Program-made: the position numbers and the translations under genes
The notes under the pieces: model-generated
Databases searched by the model: none
What the model saw: only the letters and a program-made list of their open reading frames with translations
What the model was told of the DNA's origin: nothing
Shown: piece by piece, positions 36,871-47,935 of the stretch
Layout of the letters: the number at the start of each line of letters is the position of its first letter
Numbering within the stretch: the first letter of the stretch is position 1
Assembly: GCF_047511655.1 (NCBI RefSeq)
Contig: NC_133390.1
Coordinates: forward strand, 89,225,583-89,289,582
Reading direction: 5' to 3'
Length of the DNA: 64,000 nucleotides
Origin: Castor canadensis
Taxonomy: Eukaryota; Chordata; Mammalia; Rodentia; Castoridae

Positions 36871-36990
36871 TTTGCATATAGATACTTCATCTTAAATACG
36901 TGGATAATACAGTCTTGAATGAATATTTCCTAATTTATTTAAGCAGTCCTCTATTATTAGCCCTTGAAATTGTTTCAAAAGCTTCATTAG

Positions 36991-37205
36991 CAGGGCGCCA
37001 GTGGTTTACACCTATAATCCTAGCTATTTGGGATAGAGATGGAGAGGACAGTAGTTCCATGCCGGTCAGGGCCAAAAGTTTGCAAGACCCCATTTCAACC
37101 AAAGAAAAGCTGAGTGTGGCAGAGTTTGCCTGTCTTCCAGCTATGGTTGGAAGTGTAAAATAGGAGGATATGGTCCAGACTGACTAGGACAAAAGGAGAC
37201 CATAC
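36991..37205 (+). mobile_element. Dimeric 7SL-derived SINE
   Basis: The left monomer is the B1/7SL-like half of the local SINEs (gcgccagtggtttacacct, ataatcctagctatttggg). Instead of an ID-like half, a second 7SL-like monomer follows (gctgagtgtggcagagtttg, cctgtcttccagctatggtt, ggtccagactgactagg). No clear duplication was seen at the ends. This is a different SINE architecture from the copies at 4477, 18617 and 44242. Confidence 0.6.
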
Positions 37206-37244
37206 CACCTCTTAAATTTATAAAATGCTTCTTTCTTGAAAGCG

Positions 37245-37385
37245 GTCATTCAATATTTATTTAACAAACATTTATTGAATATATGCAGTGTTCCAGGATG
37301 CACCGAGTGCTGGGACACTACAGTGAACAAAACAGTTCCTGCCTTAAAAGCTCAGTCCTTGTGTCCAGATAATCTCAGCAACTGA
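37245..37385 (-). repeat. L2 or MIR-related 3' end relic
   Basis: 'aacaaacatttattgaatat' then 'gtgctgggacactacagtga' and 'caaaacagttcctgcc' is the reverse of a common L2-type 3' end. Confidence 0.5.
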
Positions 37386-38324
37386 AGGAGGAAATGATTT
37401 CTGAGAATAAAATGTGTCTATATTTGAAAAATAAGGGTGAATAACTCCACTTCTTGATTGCCAGCCAAGAACTCAATCTACTTAAAAATCACTAAGTGTC
37501 AGACTATTTAAGCTAATATTCAAGGGAATCATATAATTACAATTAAATATAGGTTCACACATGTTACTCAGAAACCAACTATTCTGTTCTTAAAAATGAG
37601 AAGACTTTTTCATATGAAATATAATATCCCCAGGTGTTTTAAATATGTTCTCTATAATTTTATTTTATCAGAAGAGATATTAGATCCTACTTCAGAAAAC
37701 ACAACTTGGTGTGTTGTTATATGGTCCTTTTTCTCATTGAACTACATTATCAATGACACTTCAAAAGAAATCTGCATAGATACAGGTCCTGGCATATACT
37801 GTAAAATGCCAGCATCAAATGATAGCTCCATGGAAAGAAGGTTTTCAGCCACAAGAATTCACAATCCTGTTGCTTTGCTTATCAGCCTGGATGAGGTTTC
37901 CCATTTGTCCAGAGCTTCTGTGGCAGGCACGTGCTTTTTCCTCTGTTTCCCAGTTCCTCATGGAAACATGCTGAAGAGTCATTTTCAGGCTATTAGATGT
38001 GCAGATAAAGTAACTTTCGTCCTTTACTCACCCCTCACAGTGCTCTCTTTTTGAAAGATGGCTTACTGATCAAAATGGACTTACAGCATATTTGTAGAAA
38101 GACAGATTAATCATTAGGCCATGTCAGGACAATAATTGGGTAGTGTTATAAACATGAGGGAGCATTATCACTCTCCAGTCACAGTGCCAGTGAGTATCTC
38201 AAGTATCAAGCCTGCTTCTCCATGTGCTTCAAGAGAACAACTAATGGAAACATCCTCTATTTTCCTGACCAGGTCTTATGTTTGTGTTTCTTCCTGTGGA
38301 GCACTGAAAGAGAACCGTTCCCTA
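37386..38324. other. Unique DNA, no gene recognised
   Basis: A 152-codon open frame on the plus strand (37596-38054) has no domain, and nothing around it suggests an exon. It may be chance. Confidence 0.35.
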
Positions 38325-38440
38325 AGTGAGATAGTCCTGGGTTCCATCTTCATGCTACTTAGTAACTGTGGTGTTTGGGCTTAAAGATTTGAACTTCATA
38401 TTCCCATCTGTAAAATAGGGCAGCGTCCTCAAGTAAGTGA
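38325..38440 (+). repeat. MIR SINE relic
   Basis: 'gtcctgggttccatcttcat', 'gctacttagtaactgtggtg' and 'ccatctgtaaaatagggcag' are in MIR order. Confidence 0.65.
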
Positions 38441-38839
38441 TGTTATCCACATCCCTTAATTATAGATGGTGCACAGCAACTTCCTCCAAAGAATGCAATA
38501 TAGATAGGGCAGAAAACAAGTAACCTTGCAGTGGAGAAACTGATAAACCCTACACCAAAGTTAACATCAACAGTGTAAGTCATACACCCTGGATATCATC
38601 TGATGAGAATGGTACTTTTGCTTTGTAATCCTCTTCCTAAAAAAAATCTATAACCATAATCTTATGAAAAAAACATCAAAAACTGAAGGAAAGGACATTC
38701 CACAAAATACTTTGTCCAATAATCCTAAAAATGGGGAAAGGGCATCTGTCTTTCCCTGTTGTGAAGATTGCAACAGATATTTAATTATTATGTACTGATA
38801 GATAACTATATATTGATAGCAGTCTTGGCCATGTGACTT

Positions 38840-39035
38840 GGTTTTTTTTTTTGTGGTACTGGGGTTTGAACTCAGGGCCTACACCTTGACCAGCTCCACC
38901 AGCCCTTTTTTGTGATGGGGTTTTTCAAGACAAGGCTCACGAACTAGTTGCATGGGCTGGCTTCAAACCATGATCCTTCTGATCTGTGTCTCTTGAGTAG
39001 CTAGGTTTACAGGCGTAAGCTACCGGCACCTGGCA
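38840..39035 (-). mobile_element. Composite B1/ID-type SINE
   Basis: Poly(T), then 'gtggtactggggtttgaact' (ID-like half), 'gtgatggggtttttcaagac' and 'taccggcacctggc' (7SL-like half). Flanked by catgtgactt (38830-38839) and catgtgattt (39036-39045), a duplication with one mismatch. Confidence 0.85.
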
Positions 39036-39045
39036 CATGTGATTT

Positions 39046-40675
39046 CTTTTGACAAAAGTAACAAGCAACTTGTGCTCTTTCTGAGTTTCTGTTTTGTGGT
39101 TTTCTCACTCTCTTTTCCCTCTGAAACCTCCCTTAAGGCTTCACCAGCAGTCAAAGCGAATCTTAGAATGAACTGCTGAGTAGCCCTGACCTGGAATAGG
39201 TGTATGGCATGAGAGAACAATAAAAGTTGTTACAAGCTACTGAGACATTGGAACCAATTTGTGACAGGATAACAGAACTTAACCTGAGGACCCAGCTCTA
39301 ATCAAGTAATGAAGTTCACACCCTTTCATGTGTTCCCTTGTTTCCCTCCCCTCTTAGGCCACGTCTTCTCAGATTATACTTTCTGATTTCTGAGTTTCTC
39401 CTTGTGTTAAGAACCCATTAGACTTAAGCATTCCAGCTTCTTTTCTTAAGTTTTCTCTTTGCTGTTTCATTACTTTCATTTTTCTATAGTTTTTAGCCAG
39501 AAGCACCTTATGTGATTGAGGCTCAGATAAAATCCCTCTGCCACTCATCTGACTTGCCCTTCCCTCCTCCTGTGTTGATGTCCTGATGAGATCAGATTAA
39601 AATTAAGATGCAGAAGCCCTTTGGATGGAAAAAGAAACCACCACAAGGGAATGAGGGATGTTTTCAAGGAGACTGGGAGCTGCATACAGGCAGTCAGTCT
39701 CAATATTTCTTTTTCCCTTTGCCATCAGCTGTCTCTTGAATTGCTGCCCAGTTGCCAGCTACAAGTCCTGGCTCCCAAGTCAGTGCAGCCAATTCTGCAG
39801 CTCTTGTTGACTCATCCAACCTTTGCAGACCTAGTTAGGCATCCAAATGACTTAAAATATAGATTCCTTACACCTGAGAAATCTGTACTTGAAAAATGAT
39901 GCACAGAGTAAATGGACAGGTCTAATTCCCATTTCACACACATGCAACTTGTATTGGAAAACAATATCAGACTCACCTGGCCTTCGCAAAATCAAAATAT
40001 ACAAGCAACAATCTTTGAAGGAAGGGTCCACAGGCCAAAGCCAGAAACATCAATGGTGCCATCAGACAATGGCAAAAGGAGCCGGTGTTCAGAACTCAGA
40101 CACATCTCATATCAGCTTCAAGAATAACTCATTGGCACAGACAGCAAGACTTGGTCACTGTCATCAAGTAGGCACATAGACAACTTTTTTCTGGCGTGTG
40201 GTAAGAAAGATTGAGGAATTTGATTTTCCTTCTCAATTTCAAACTGCAAATTCTTGTTGCCCTCTGAGGAGGTCATCTCTCTTTCTCATCTGAAGACAGA
40301 GTATGTCTGCCCAGAAGGGTTCTCTGGGCATCTGGGAGCAAAATTTGAGGAGAGAATCAGATACTTCTTTTGTGAAAAGTTTTCTTGAAACAGTCATGCT
40401 CGTTTGAAGGAGATGGTTCTTTACACAGCACAGGGGTGAAGCGTTTCAGTGGGAGGAGACAAATGTCGTAGGTTTTCAGAAAAATGCAGAAGAAAAGTGT
40501 ATACTTTTCTAGAAGAGAGCATTTAGTAGGATACATTTCTCTAGTGCATGGTACAGTAATCCCCTTAACTGCAGTTTTGCTTTTGGTGGTGTTAATTATG
40601 TGTGCTCAACTGTCGTCTGAAAAGTATTAAATGGAAAAATCCCATATTCTGAGAAAAAGAGACCACATTCACTTT
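39046..40675. other. Unique DNA, no gene recognised
   Basis: The stretch 39170-39290 has a faint resemblance to an old LTR 3' end. Open frames at 39621-40179 overlap in two frames and show no domain. Confidence 0.35.
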
Positions 40676-40780
40676 ACTTTTTCTGTAACGGGGTCTCACT
40701 ATATAGCCCAGGTTGGTCTCTAACTTGTTATCCTCCTGCCTCAGTTTCCCAAGTGCTGGGAGTACACCACCATACCCACC
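40676..40780 (-). mobile_element. 7SL/B1-like SINE monomer
   Basis: 'ggggtctcactatatagccc', 'ggttggtctctaacttg' and 'cccaagtgctgggagtac' are the reverse of a B1/7SL-derived monomer. There is no ID-like half. Confidence 0.75.
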
Positions 40781-40910
40781 TCACATATCATTTATTACAG
40801 TATATTGTTATAATTCTTCTATTTTATTATTAGTTATTATCTTTGTGTACCTAATTTATAAATTAAACTTTATCATAGGTATGTATGTATAGGCATATGT
40901 TTAGTACATA

Positions 40911-41310
40911 CAGTCTCAGTATCTACAAGCTTGGTTCCAGGTCCCCTTGAAGACAACAAAATCTATGGATCCCCCAGTCCCATATATAAAATACACAGCA
41001 TTTACAAGTAAGTAGGTTATACTTCATATCACCTCTATGTTATTTCTGTTATCTAGTACAATGTAAACAACATGTAAATAGTTGTTATACTGGATTGTTT
41101 AGGGAATAACAACAAGGAAAATATTTCTGTACATGTTTCAGTACAGGCACAATTTTTTCCTGGATATTTTAAATTCTGGTTGTTTGACTCCATGGATGTG
41201 GAACCCTTGGATTCTGAAGGCACACTATATAGAGTTCAATACTATCACTGACTTCCGGTATCCACTAAGGGTCTTTGGATATACCCCCGGAGGATAAGAG
41301 GGGACTACTG
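40911..41310 (+). mobile_element. MER2-like Tigger (TcMar) DNA transposon
   Basis: A 400-bp nonautonomous DNA element. It starts CAGTCTCAGTATCTAC and ends GGGGACTACTG, giving CAGT...ACTG terminal inverted ends. TA dinucleotides flank both ends (40909-40910, 41311-41312), the target duplication of Tc1/mariner-type elements. Internal text 'aaatagttgttatactggat' and 'gtttagggaataacaacaag' matches the MER2 family as I recall it. It encodes nothing. Confidence 0.8.
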
Positions 41311-41490
41311 TATAGTTCAAAAGACAGAAACTTGCCCAGTTTATTTTGCCATGGTTGATCACTAGATCACTAGATAAAATTTGGGTAAATCTGATTCTGC
41401 ATCTTATTAAGGCTTGGGGGAGATTAGGGCTCTATAGCTTTTTTCTTTTTGCTTTTCTTCCTTTCTTTTGTTTCTTCCTTCTTTCCTTTC

Positions 41491-41497
41491 TCTCCCT

Positions 41498-41545
<48 letters not shown>

Positions 41546-41592
41546 CTCGCTCTCGCTCTTGCTCTCGCTCTCGCTCTCCCTCTCCCTCTCTC
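41491..41592 (+). repeat. Compound microsatellite (CTCCCT)-(CT)-(CTCGCT)-(CTCCCT)
   Basis: A pure pyrimidine-strand tract broken only by G in the CTCGCT units: CTCCCT units, about 20 CT repeats, CTCGCT hexamers, then CTCCCT again. It adjoins the tail side of the minus-strand ID at 41609. Stop-free reading in several frames over it is an artefact. Confidence 0.93.
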
Positions 41593-41608
41593 AATTTCTT
41601 TTTTCTAT

Positions 41609-41676
41609 CAATGCTGAAGATTGAACACAGGACCTTGCATATGCTAGGCATATACCACTGATCTATGCCCCCAACC
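41609..41676 (-). mobile_element. ID SINE
   Basis: 'caatgctgaagattgaacac', 'aggaccttgcatatgctagg' and 'ccactgatctatgccccc' are the reverse of an ID element. The T-rich side that would be its A tail leads into the microsatellite at 41491-41592. Confidence 0.8.
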
Positions 41677-41679
41677 TTC

Positions 41680-44231
41680 TGTATCTTCTAAAAAGCTAAT
41701 TGGAATTTTCACAATGCTTAATAATCAGCACAAAATTTCTTCTTCCTTTCTAGGACAAGAAACAGAGAAACATGGGGAGCAATAAATGGAACAGTGCATC
41801 TGGAATACATCTTACTGCCTTATAGTTTTGCTTATTTCATCAAATTGGTCTAAAACTTTTCTGAACTCACTGTGGAAAACCTTGCTGGTCATCATAGTTC
41901 TGTGATTTTTTTTCCTATTACTTGCTCAGTTGGGTTTTTTAAAGATTATTTCACCATGTAATTTAAATCTTATTTAAAATTTTTCCTTATAGGAGCAAGG
42001 AACAATTTGCTAAATAATTTGGGCCTTTTTCATGTATAAAATTCACAACACTGTCTCTATAGGACTTTTTAAATATACTTTTGAACATGACTTATACCAT
42101 CTCCTTGAAGGCAGAACAGGAAGGTCATATATTAAATGTTCTGATCACCATGTGAAATAGCTAGGAAGAATAAATCAATAGAAACAATTAAAAATATGTC
42201 AAACACAATAGAAAGAACAATTACCCATGAAACAGATACTTATCATCTTGACAGTTTGAGATGGAGGTACAGCCCAGAAGGCACAACATTTGAATTCATG
42301 AGAAGAAGGAAGATACTCTTAAAGTATTGAAAGATAGATCCTGATGCTTTTCAGAATATATTGTTTCATATCTTGTTAGGATTTGATGAAGGCATTCATA
42401 AGATCTGGATTCCTAATATAAATGAACATGTGGACAGGTTATTCAGAGAAATCCTTGTTATTTGGAAAACTCTAATATTCAAATATTAGCATATTACTTA
42501 AAAATATAGGACAGACAGAGTACTAATGACCAAGTATAATAGCTAGGGATAAAACTCTCCGGCCTGATTCTAAGCTTAAAGTCTATGACTAGCTAGGAAC
42601 TTTAAATTGCAAGAGGATGGAAAAATAGGCTGAGATTTGGGGGATGTACTGAATTCATTCTTTGTAGGAGTGGACACTTTAGAGTTCTTGAGCATATTGT
42701 TTATTTTCTTGTATACTGACTTGATGGTTTAAGTATTTATGGTTATTAGATAAGTAATATAATATAGAAACAATGAAGAAATAATAAATATGAAAATAAG
42801 TGCACAGAGAAAAAATCTGACACATTTGTATTAGACAACTGTATTGGTCATATCACAGAACTGACATGAAAGTTAGTTTAAATTAAATATATGTATTTTT
42901 GTTCAGAACTTGCTTCAGTGTTGAATTCTCTTCTTTCAACTCTGTACCCTCCTCAAGAAAAATCAGAACTTTTTATCCATCTTACCAGTGCTCCAAAAAA
43001 AAGTAACACTTATTTTAACAAAAATATTCTGTTTTTATTTTGTCAGAGTTGTAATCCCTTGACTTTTCATTTCAAGAGCTATGTTTTATCCATTCACAGC
43101 AATTGATCTTCTTTGTGCTCTGACAAAATAACAGGTCCCATACTTGTGTGCTCTCTCAACTTGGAATGCCCATGGTCTAAATTTAGTAAGGGTTACTAAT
43201 TTATTAAAGCCTAGGTCAGTGGCATTTCCTTTGTAAAGATTCTGCTGTAAGGAATAAGCAGTTACTTGTTAATCTAACAATTTACATTTATTATAATGTG
43301 GCCAAATATATGAAACTTTCAGCCATATTTTCACAAAATTTACTTCATTGAGTTGCTGACTTATAGCTAATTGTATTCTATTTAAAATTAGTTGTGAGTT
43401 TCAATGATTTACACTAAAATATTCACACTCTCCATACAGTTTGCAGTAAAAGAGAGAATTCTAGGATCTTATATTCCAAGGTGGTTTTGTTTGCTCTTTT
43501 CCTACAATGATGTCTTTACTTTCTCATTACTTTGTGCAGCAAGCAGACTTGGCTTATCTTTGTGTTCTTTATTTTATCATGGCTGTTATTTTCTAAGTAT
43601 TCAGTCTATGACAAATCAATCCATTGATATAATTACATCTGGGAGCATGTCATTTTCGGTAATAGTTCATTAGTTTAACAATGGAAGAAAGTATTTTAAT
43701 ATAGGAACTTTGACTTTTGAAGGGTTTTTTTAAGTTTGAGACAAACTCTTTGAATGTTCTTAATATCATTTTGATCATCATTGCTACTTCTTACAAATTT
43801 TCTTTCAATAAATTTCCTGAGATACTGACTCTTGCTTCTCAGGGACAATTTATGTTTAACTCCTGGTTTGTGTTACGGTCACCAAATGAGTAACTCCAAA
43901 TTAGCAAGGTATTAGTACACCATCTATGAAATGGGGTTTCAAAAAAGCATGTATTAGTGGGTAGCACCCAGTTTCCTCTTAGAGAGACAAATATTTTTGA
44001 TAAGGAAAATATGGTACGAAACATGAGGGATGAGGAATATAATCTAGAGGGAAATATGCAGAAATATTACCTAAACTGTTCAACATAGTTTATCACAAAT
44101 TTGGGGGCTTCAGTGAGGAGAAGAAAATGAGAAAGGAGTTGAAAGGAGTTACAGAGAGAGAAAACTAGAGACTGAAGAGAAGAAATTGGTGAATAATTCC
44201 TGATTATCAGGGTTATTGAAGGAATTCTAAG
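41680..44231. other. Unique AT-rich DNA, no gene recognised
   Basis: No repeat or exon was recognised. Open frames at 42891-43106 and 43404-43673 have no domain. Confidence 0.4.
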
Positions 44232-44241
44232 GAAAAGGATC

Positions 44242-44442
44242 TGCTGAGTGGTACATGCCTGTAATCCTAGCTACTCAAAAGTAGAAGTAATTCAAGGCCA
44301 GCCAGAGCAAAGTCAGCAAGAGATCCTATCTGGAAAAAACAAACTAAAAGTAAACAAACAAAATGGGCTGGGGGAGAGGCTGAAGTGGTAGGCACTTGTC
44401 TAGTAAATGTGAGGCCCTGAGTTCAATCCCCAGTACCACAAA
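44242..44442 (+). mobile_element. Composite B1/ID-type SINE
   Basis: 7SL-like half (gctgagtggtacatgcctgt, aatcctagctactcaaaagt), an A-rich linker, then an ID-like half with better preserved tRNA-like text (gctgaagtggtaggcacttg, aatgtgaggccctgagttca). Flanked by aaaaggatc at 44233-44241 and 44443-44451. Confidence 0.85.
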
Positions 44443-44451
44443 AAAAGGATC

Positions 44452-45100
44452 ACTTAATATAATTTTAAAGACATATATATGTAATTTTGTGCTATAATGT
44501 TCCTCTTCTGTTGGCTTAAAACTTCAGGGAAATATTTTACACAAATGACTGACATAATTTTGGGGAAATCAAGGAAAAGTCTTTGTCTTGGTTTTTGTGA
44601 GACAGAATAAAAAGAATAATCATTGGAGATGAAATACAAAGACAGAGTTTGGTGGCTGAGACTTGAGAACTACTGGTGTCCATGAAAGCACACATGTTAG
44701 CTATGTGTTAGAAAGTAGGCAGGTAGTGAAGGGGATGGGCATTTTATTTCCTAAAGGAACAAGAAGATCGGCTCTTAAAAAGGTAAATTTGACTGACATT
44801 GGGATATGCTTATAAATGACAAGTGTCAAACCTAAAATATTTGCGTTGAAATTTTTATAGAAGGTGCTCCCAACAATGCAAATATGTTTTCTTCATCATC
44901 TGATTGTGTCACATATCTTATCTCCTCTATGTGTATGCATTGGAAGAATGTTATTATCTTCAGTTTCAAGATGCAGAACAAGAACATCAGGAAAGTTAGT
45001 GTTCTTCTAGGGCCAGTCTGAAAGTTACAAGTGGGATGGAACAGAATCCAGAACTCATGACCCAAGTTTAATTTATGATCTGCAAATACTGGATGCACTC
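44452..45100. other. Unique DNA, nothing recognised
   Basis: Only short chance open frames. Confidence 0.4.
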
Positions 45101-45104
45101 ATTA

Positions 45105-45300
45105 GTACCTGGCTCTTCACCAGCTGTGTGACACTGGGTATATGTCTTGGTGGTGTCATGTCTTAGTTTCTTTCTGCAAAAAAGTAAATAATAACATTGG
45201 ATGTTTTGAGGATTAAATAATATACCTTATGCAAAGCATTAAACACAGAGCCTGGAACAAGTAAACATTCAGTAAATTCTGGAGTTAATTATTTATTCTT
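45105..45300 (+). repeat. MIR SINE relic, near full length
   Basis: 'accagctgtgtgacactggg', 'tgaggattaaataatatacc' and 'acagagcctggaacaagtaa' are in MIR order. Confidence 0.7.
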
Positions 45301-46171
45301 TAAGTTATTATTTGGAAAATAAAGATTGATACTAGTGAAATTATCCACATTCCTTTCAATTCTATCATTCCAGAAAGCATTGTCTAAATACATTTGGGAA
45401 TTTCTGGAATAGTATTTTGGAAGCCTTCTGGTTTTTCAGCCTACATCAATATCAGCCTCTTAAACACCACAAATTTATACTAATTGTGCAAGGTCTAAAG
45501 GGAAATCTTGAGTAATCTAAAGGCCTTCTGAAAGTTGATGATCATCCTAAGACTTAGTTGGCCTGGGCCTTCCACAGATGACTAACAAACAGAAATCAAT
45601 GGAAAAAAATCCATAGCAGCTCATGGCACAAGAGCCAGTCACAGTATCTACATAAAATTATGCTGTCTCCTTACCTCATGCTAGAATAGAGGTAATTTTT
45701 CTTTTATTATCAGAATTTAGGTACCAATGTTTAGGACTTACTCCATTTTCTTGAATATAGCTTATATGACATAGACTATAAACCATGAAAGGGACATAGG
45801 AGTGGGTGAAAGGGTTAAGTCACATAGAAGGTATGTATTTAACTTTGTAAGAAACTGCTAACTATCTTCCAAAGTAGTTCTACCATTTTATATTCCCATA
45901 AAATAAATAAAGCAACTCTAGAGGATCTTATAGCTTTGAGAAAGCTACAAGGTGAATTCATAAAGGTGAATATCTGAAACAACTACTCCAAATAACATTG
46001 TAGAAAAGTCAGAGATATGGAGAGGCCTGATGAATACAATACTATAGAACTATAAGGGGGGGTCTAGAAGGTAGATTTCTTTGAGATCATCTAACCCAGA
46101 AGCTTTTAGACTTTATTCTTCTTAGCTCCAAAACATTTCTTTAAAAATAAATCTTATCCATACATTTAATA
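45301..46171. other. Unique DNA, nothing recognised
   Basis: No gene or clear repeat was seen. Confidence 0.4.
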
Positions 46172-46500
46172 TGTAAGTGCAATGGAGTGAATGCTGTGCC
46201 CTCCCCCAAAATTCATGTGCTGAAATCCTAACCCAAATGCAATGGTATAGGAGGTGGGGCTTTGGGGAATAATTAAGTCATTAATATGAGCCCTTATGAA
46301 TAAGATTTTAAAAGACCCAGAGAGTTTTGCTGTCTTTCCTTGTCAGGCTCCAATTCAGAAAAAAGCCCTATCCAGAATCTACCATGCTGACTTACTGAGC
46401 TTGAACTTCCATTCTCCAGAAATGTGAGAAATAAATTTGTGTTGTTTCTTTAAAAAATAAATATGCTATTTTGTTATCACAGTTTGAATTAAATAAGACA
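46172..46500 (+). mobile_element. MaLR-type (MLT1/MST-like) solo LTR
   Basis: Begins TG and ends CA. 'aaaattcatgtgctgaaatc', 'ctaacccaaatgcaatggta', 'ggaggtggggctttgggga' and, near the end, 'gtgagaaataaatttgtgtt' are hallmarks of a MaLR LTR of the ERVL-related class. No internal region or second LTR is present. It is an ancient, noncoding relic; no clear 5-bp duplication survives. Confidence 0.85.
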
Positions 46501-46837
46501 ATAAGTCAGCTGAAAAAAGACTGTTGTGGACAGTCTATATTCCACTCCTCCATCCTTTGGTCTCACTGAAAAATGCCAAGGCTCCATTGAGCAAAGTTTC
46601 AAAACAACTGATCTTGTCCAACTTTCACTTTATGCATGGTGAAGTATAAGGAGTGACAGCAAGTGCCCAAAAGACTAGAAGAGGATCACTTGATCCTTAT
46701 CTGATATTCTCTCTTGTACTATGTGCATGCAGAGAAAATATTTACACTACATAAACAAGTCAGTTGATGGTAATAATAATAAAACTTAAAACCACATAGT
46801 CATGGAATATTTATGATCTCATTGGCTCCCATTTCCA

Positions 46838-46930
46838 GAGTTGCAAAATAAAGCTCAAAGAGAAGTAACTTACCCAAGGTTGCAGAGCTGGTATGTTGGT
46901 AGGTTAAGAATCAAGCTAAACTCTTATACT
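46838..46930 (-). repeat. MIR SINE relic
   Basis: 'ataaagctcaaagagaagta' and 'acttacccaaggttgcagag' are the reverse of the conserved MIR core. Confidence 0.7.
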
Positions 46931-47247
46931 TAGGCTAATACACCATGCAGTGTCTGCATCCACAGAAATGTAAGGCTCACAGACTTCTGCCAAGATTCAG
47001 ACTCATATATCCAACCACTAATGAGATATCTCTACCTTGGGTGCTTTACTGATATCCCAAACTCATAGCAGCCAAAGTTGAAATAACAATTCTGTTATTC
47101 CCTCAAACCCACACAGGTAAGACTTGAGCATCTGTATCTTTGAAAATCACTCCAGACAGTACTAATGTGCAGTTAAGATTGTGAAACACTAGTCTAGAGA
47201 ATAGAGCCCTTGCTCCTTAGTATAGCACACAATGCCTCTAAGTCTAA

Positions 47248-47288
47248 TCTCTCTCTGTCTCTCTCTGTCTCTCTCTCTCTTTCTCTCA
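47248..47288 (+). repeat. TCTCTG/CT simple repeat
   Basis: Short tract of TCTCTGTC units passing into CT. Confidence 0.8.
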
Positions 47289-47319
47289 TCATACTACTTG
47301 GAGGTTATTGAACTTGATA

Positions 47320-47600
47320 CATTCTTTCAACTTTTTGCAGAATATGATCTTTTTCTCTTCCCTTATATCTAATAAACTCCTACTCATCCTTCAAGACACT
47401 GCTTAAGTATTAACTATTTGGTTTCTCTAACCTCCCCAGGCAGAATTCATGATTCATTGTTCTGGTTCTGTATTACCATATATGCTAATCTATTATTGCT
47501 TCTATAATGGCAACCCACTTAAGTAATTATTTCCCTTCCTGGACTAGAAGACCCATGTCTTATTTATATTTCTTAAATAATGGAAGTGAAGTTTTATCAC
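47320..47600 (+). repeat. L2 LINE relic, 3' region
   Basis: 'ctcctactcatccttcaaga' followed by 'cctccccaggcagaattcat' and 'ctggactagaagacccatgt' closely follows the L2 3' region. Confidence 0.7.
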
Positions 47601-47824
47601 TACTCATTTTCCTCTTTTTGGCTCAGTACAAATTTTTCTGATTTCGTAGGAACATTCTCTCTACTGTACACAAACAAGTCATAAACATTGTTTTGGTGCA
47701 TCTGTGTATTATCTGTAGTGAAATTACAGTGATTATCAGAAAAGGAAACAAAGTCATCAATCTATGCAGGTGGATGATGATAGCCTGAGTCCCTGTTATC
47801 TGATTAATTAAACAACATGAACAA

Positions 47825-47935
47825 CACATGCTTACTGTGTGTCTGCTGTATGCTTAGCACTGTATAAAGCACCTCAGCACTACGGCCATAGAAAATCTCT
47901 GTCTTAAGTTGCTCATCCTCTAGTGTGCCATTTTG
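47825..47935 (-). repeat. L2-like 3' end relic
   Basis: 'gcttactgtgtgtctgctgt' and 'atgcttagcactgtataaag' read as the reverse of an L2 3' end. Confidence 0.45.

Noticed and set aside
37596-38054. 152-codon open frame on the plus strand
   Set aside because: No recognisable family or motif, and no neighbouring exon-like segment. Kept as unique DNA.
41346-41661. Ser/Leu and Arg/Glu repeat proteins over the CTCGCT array
   Set aside because: Microsatellite translation, not a gene.
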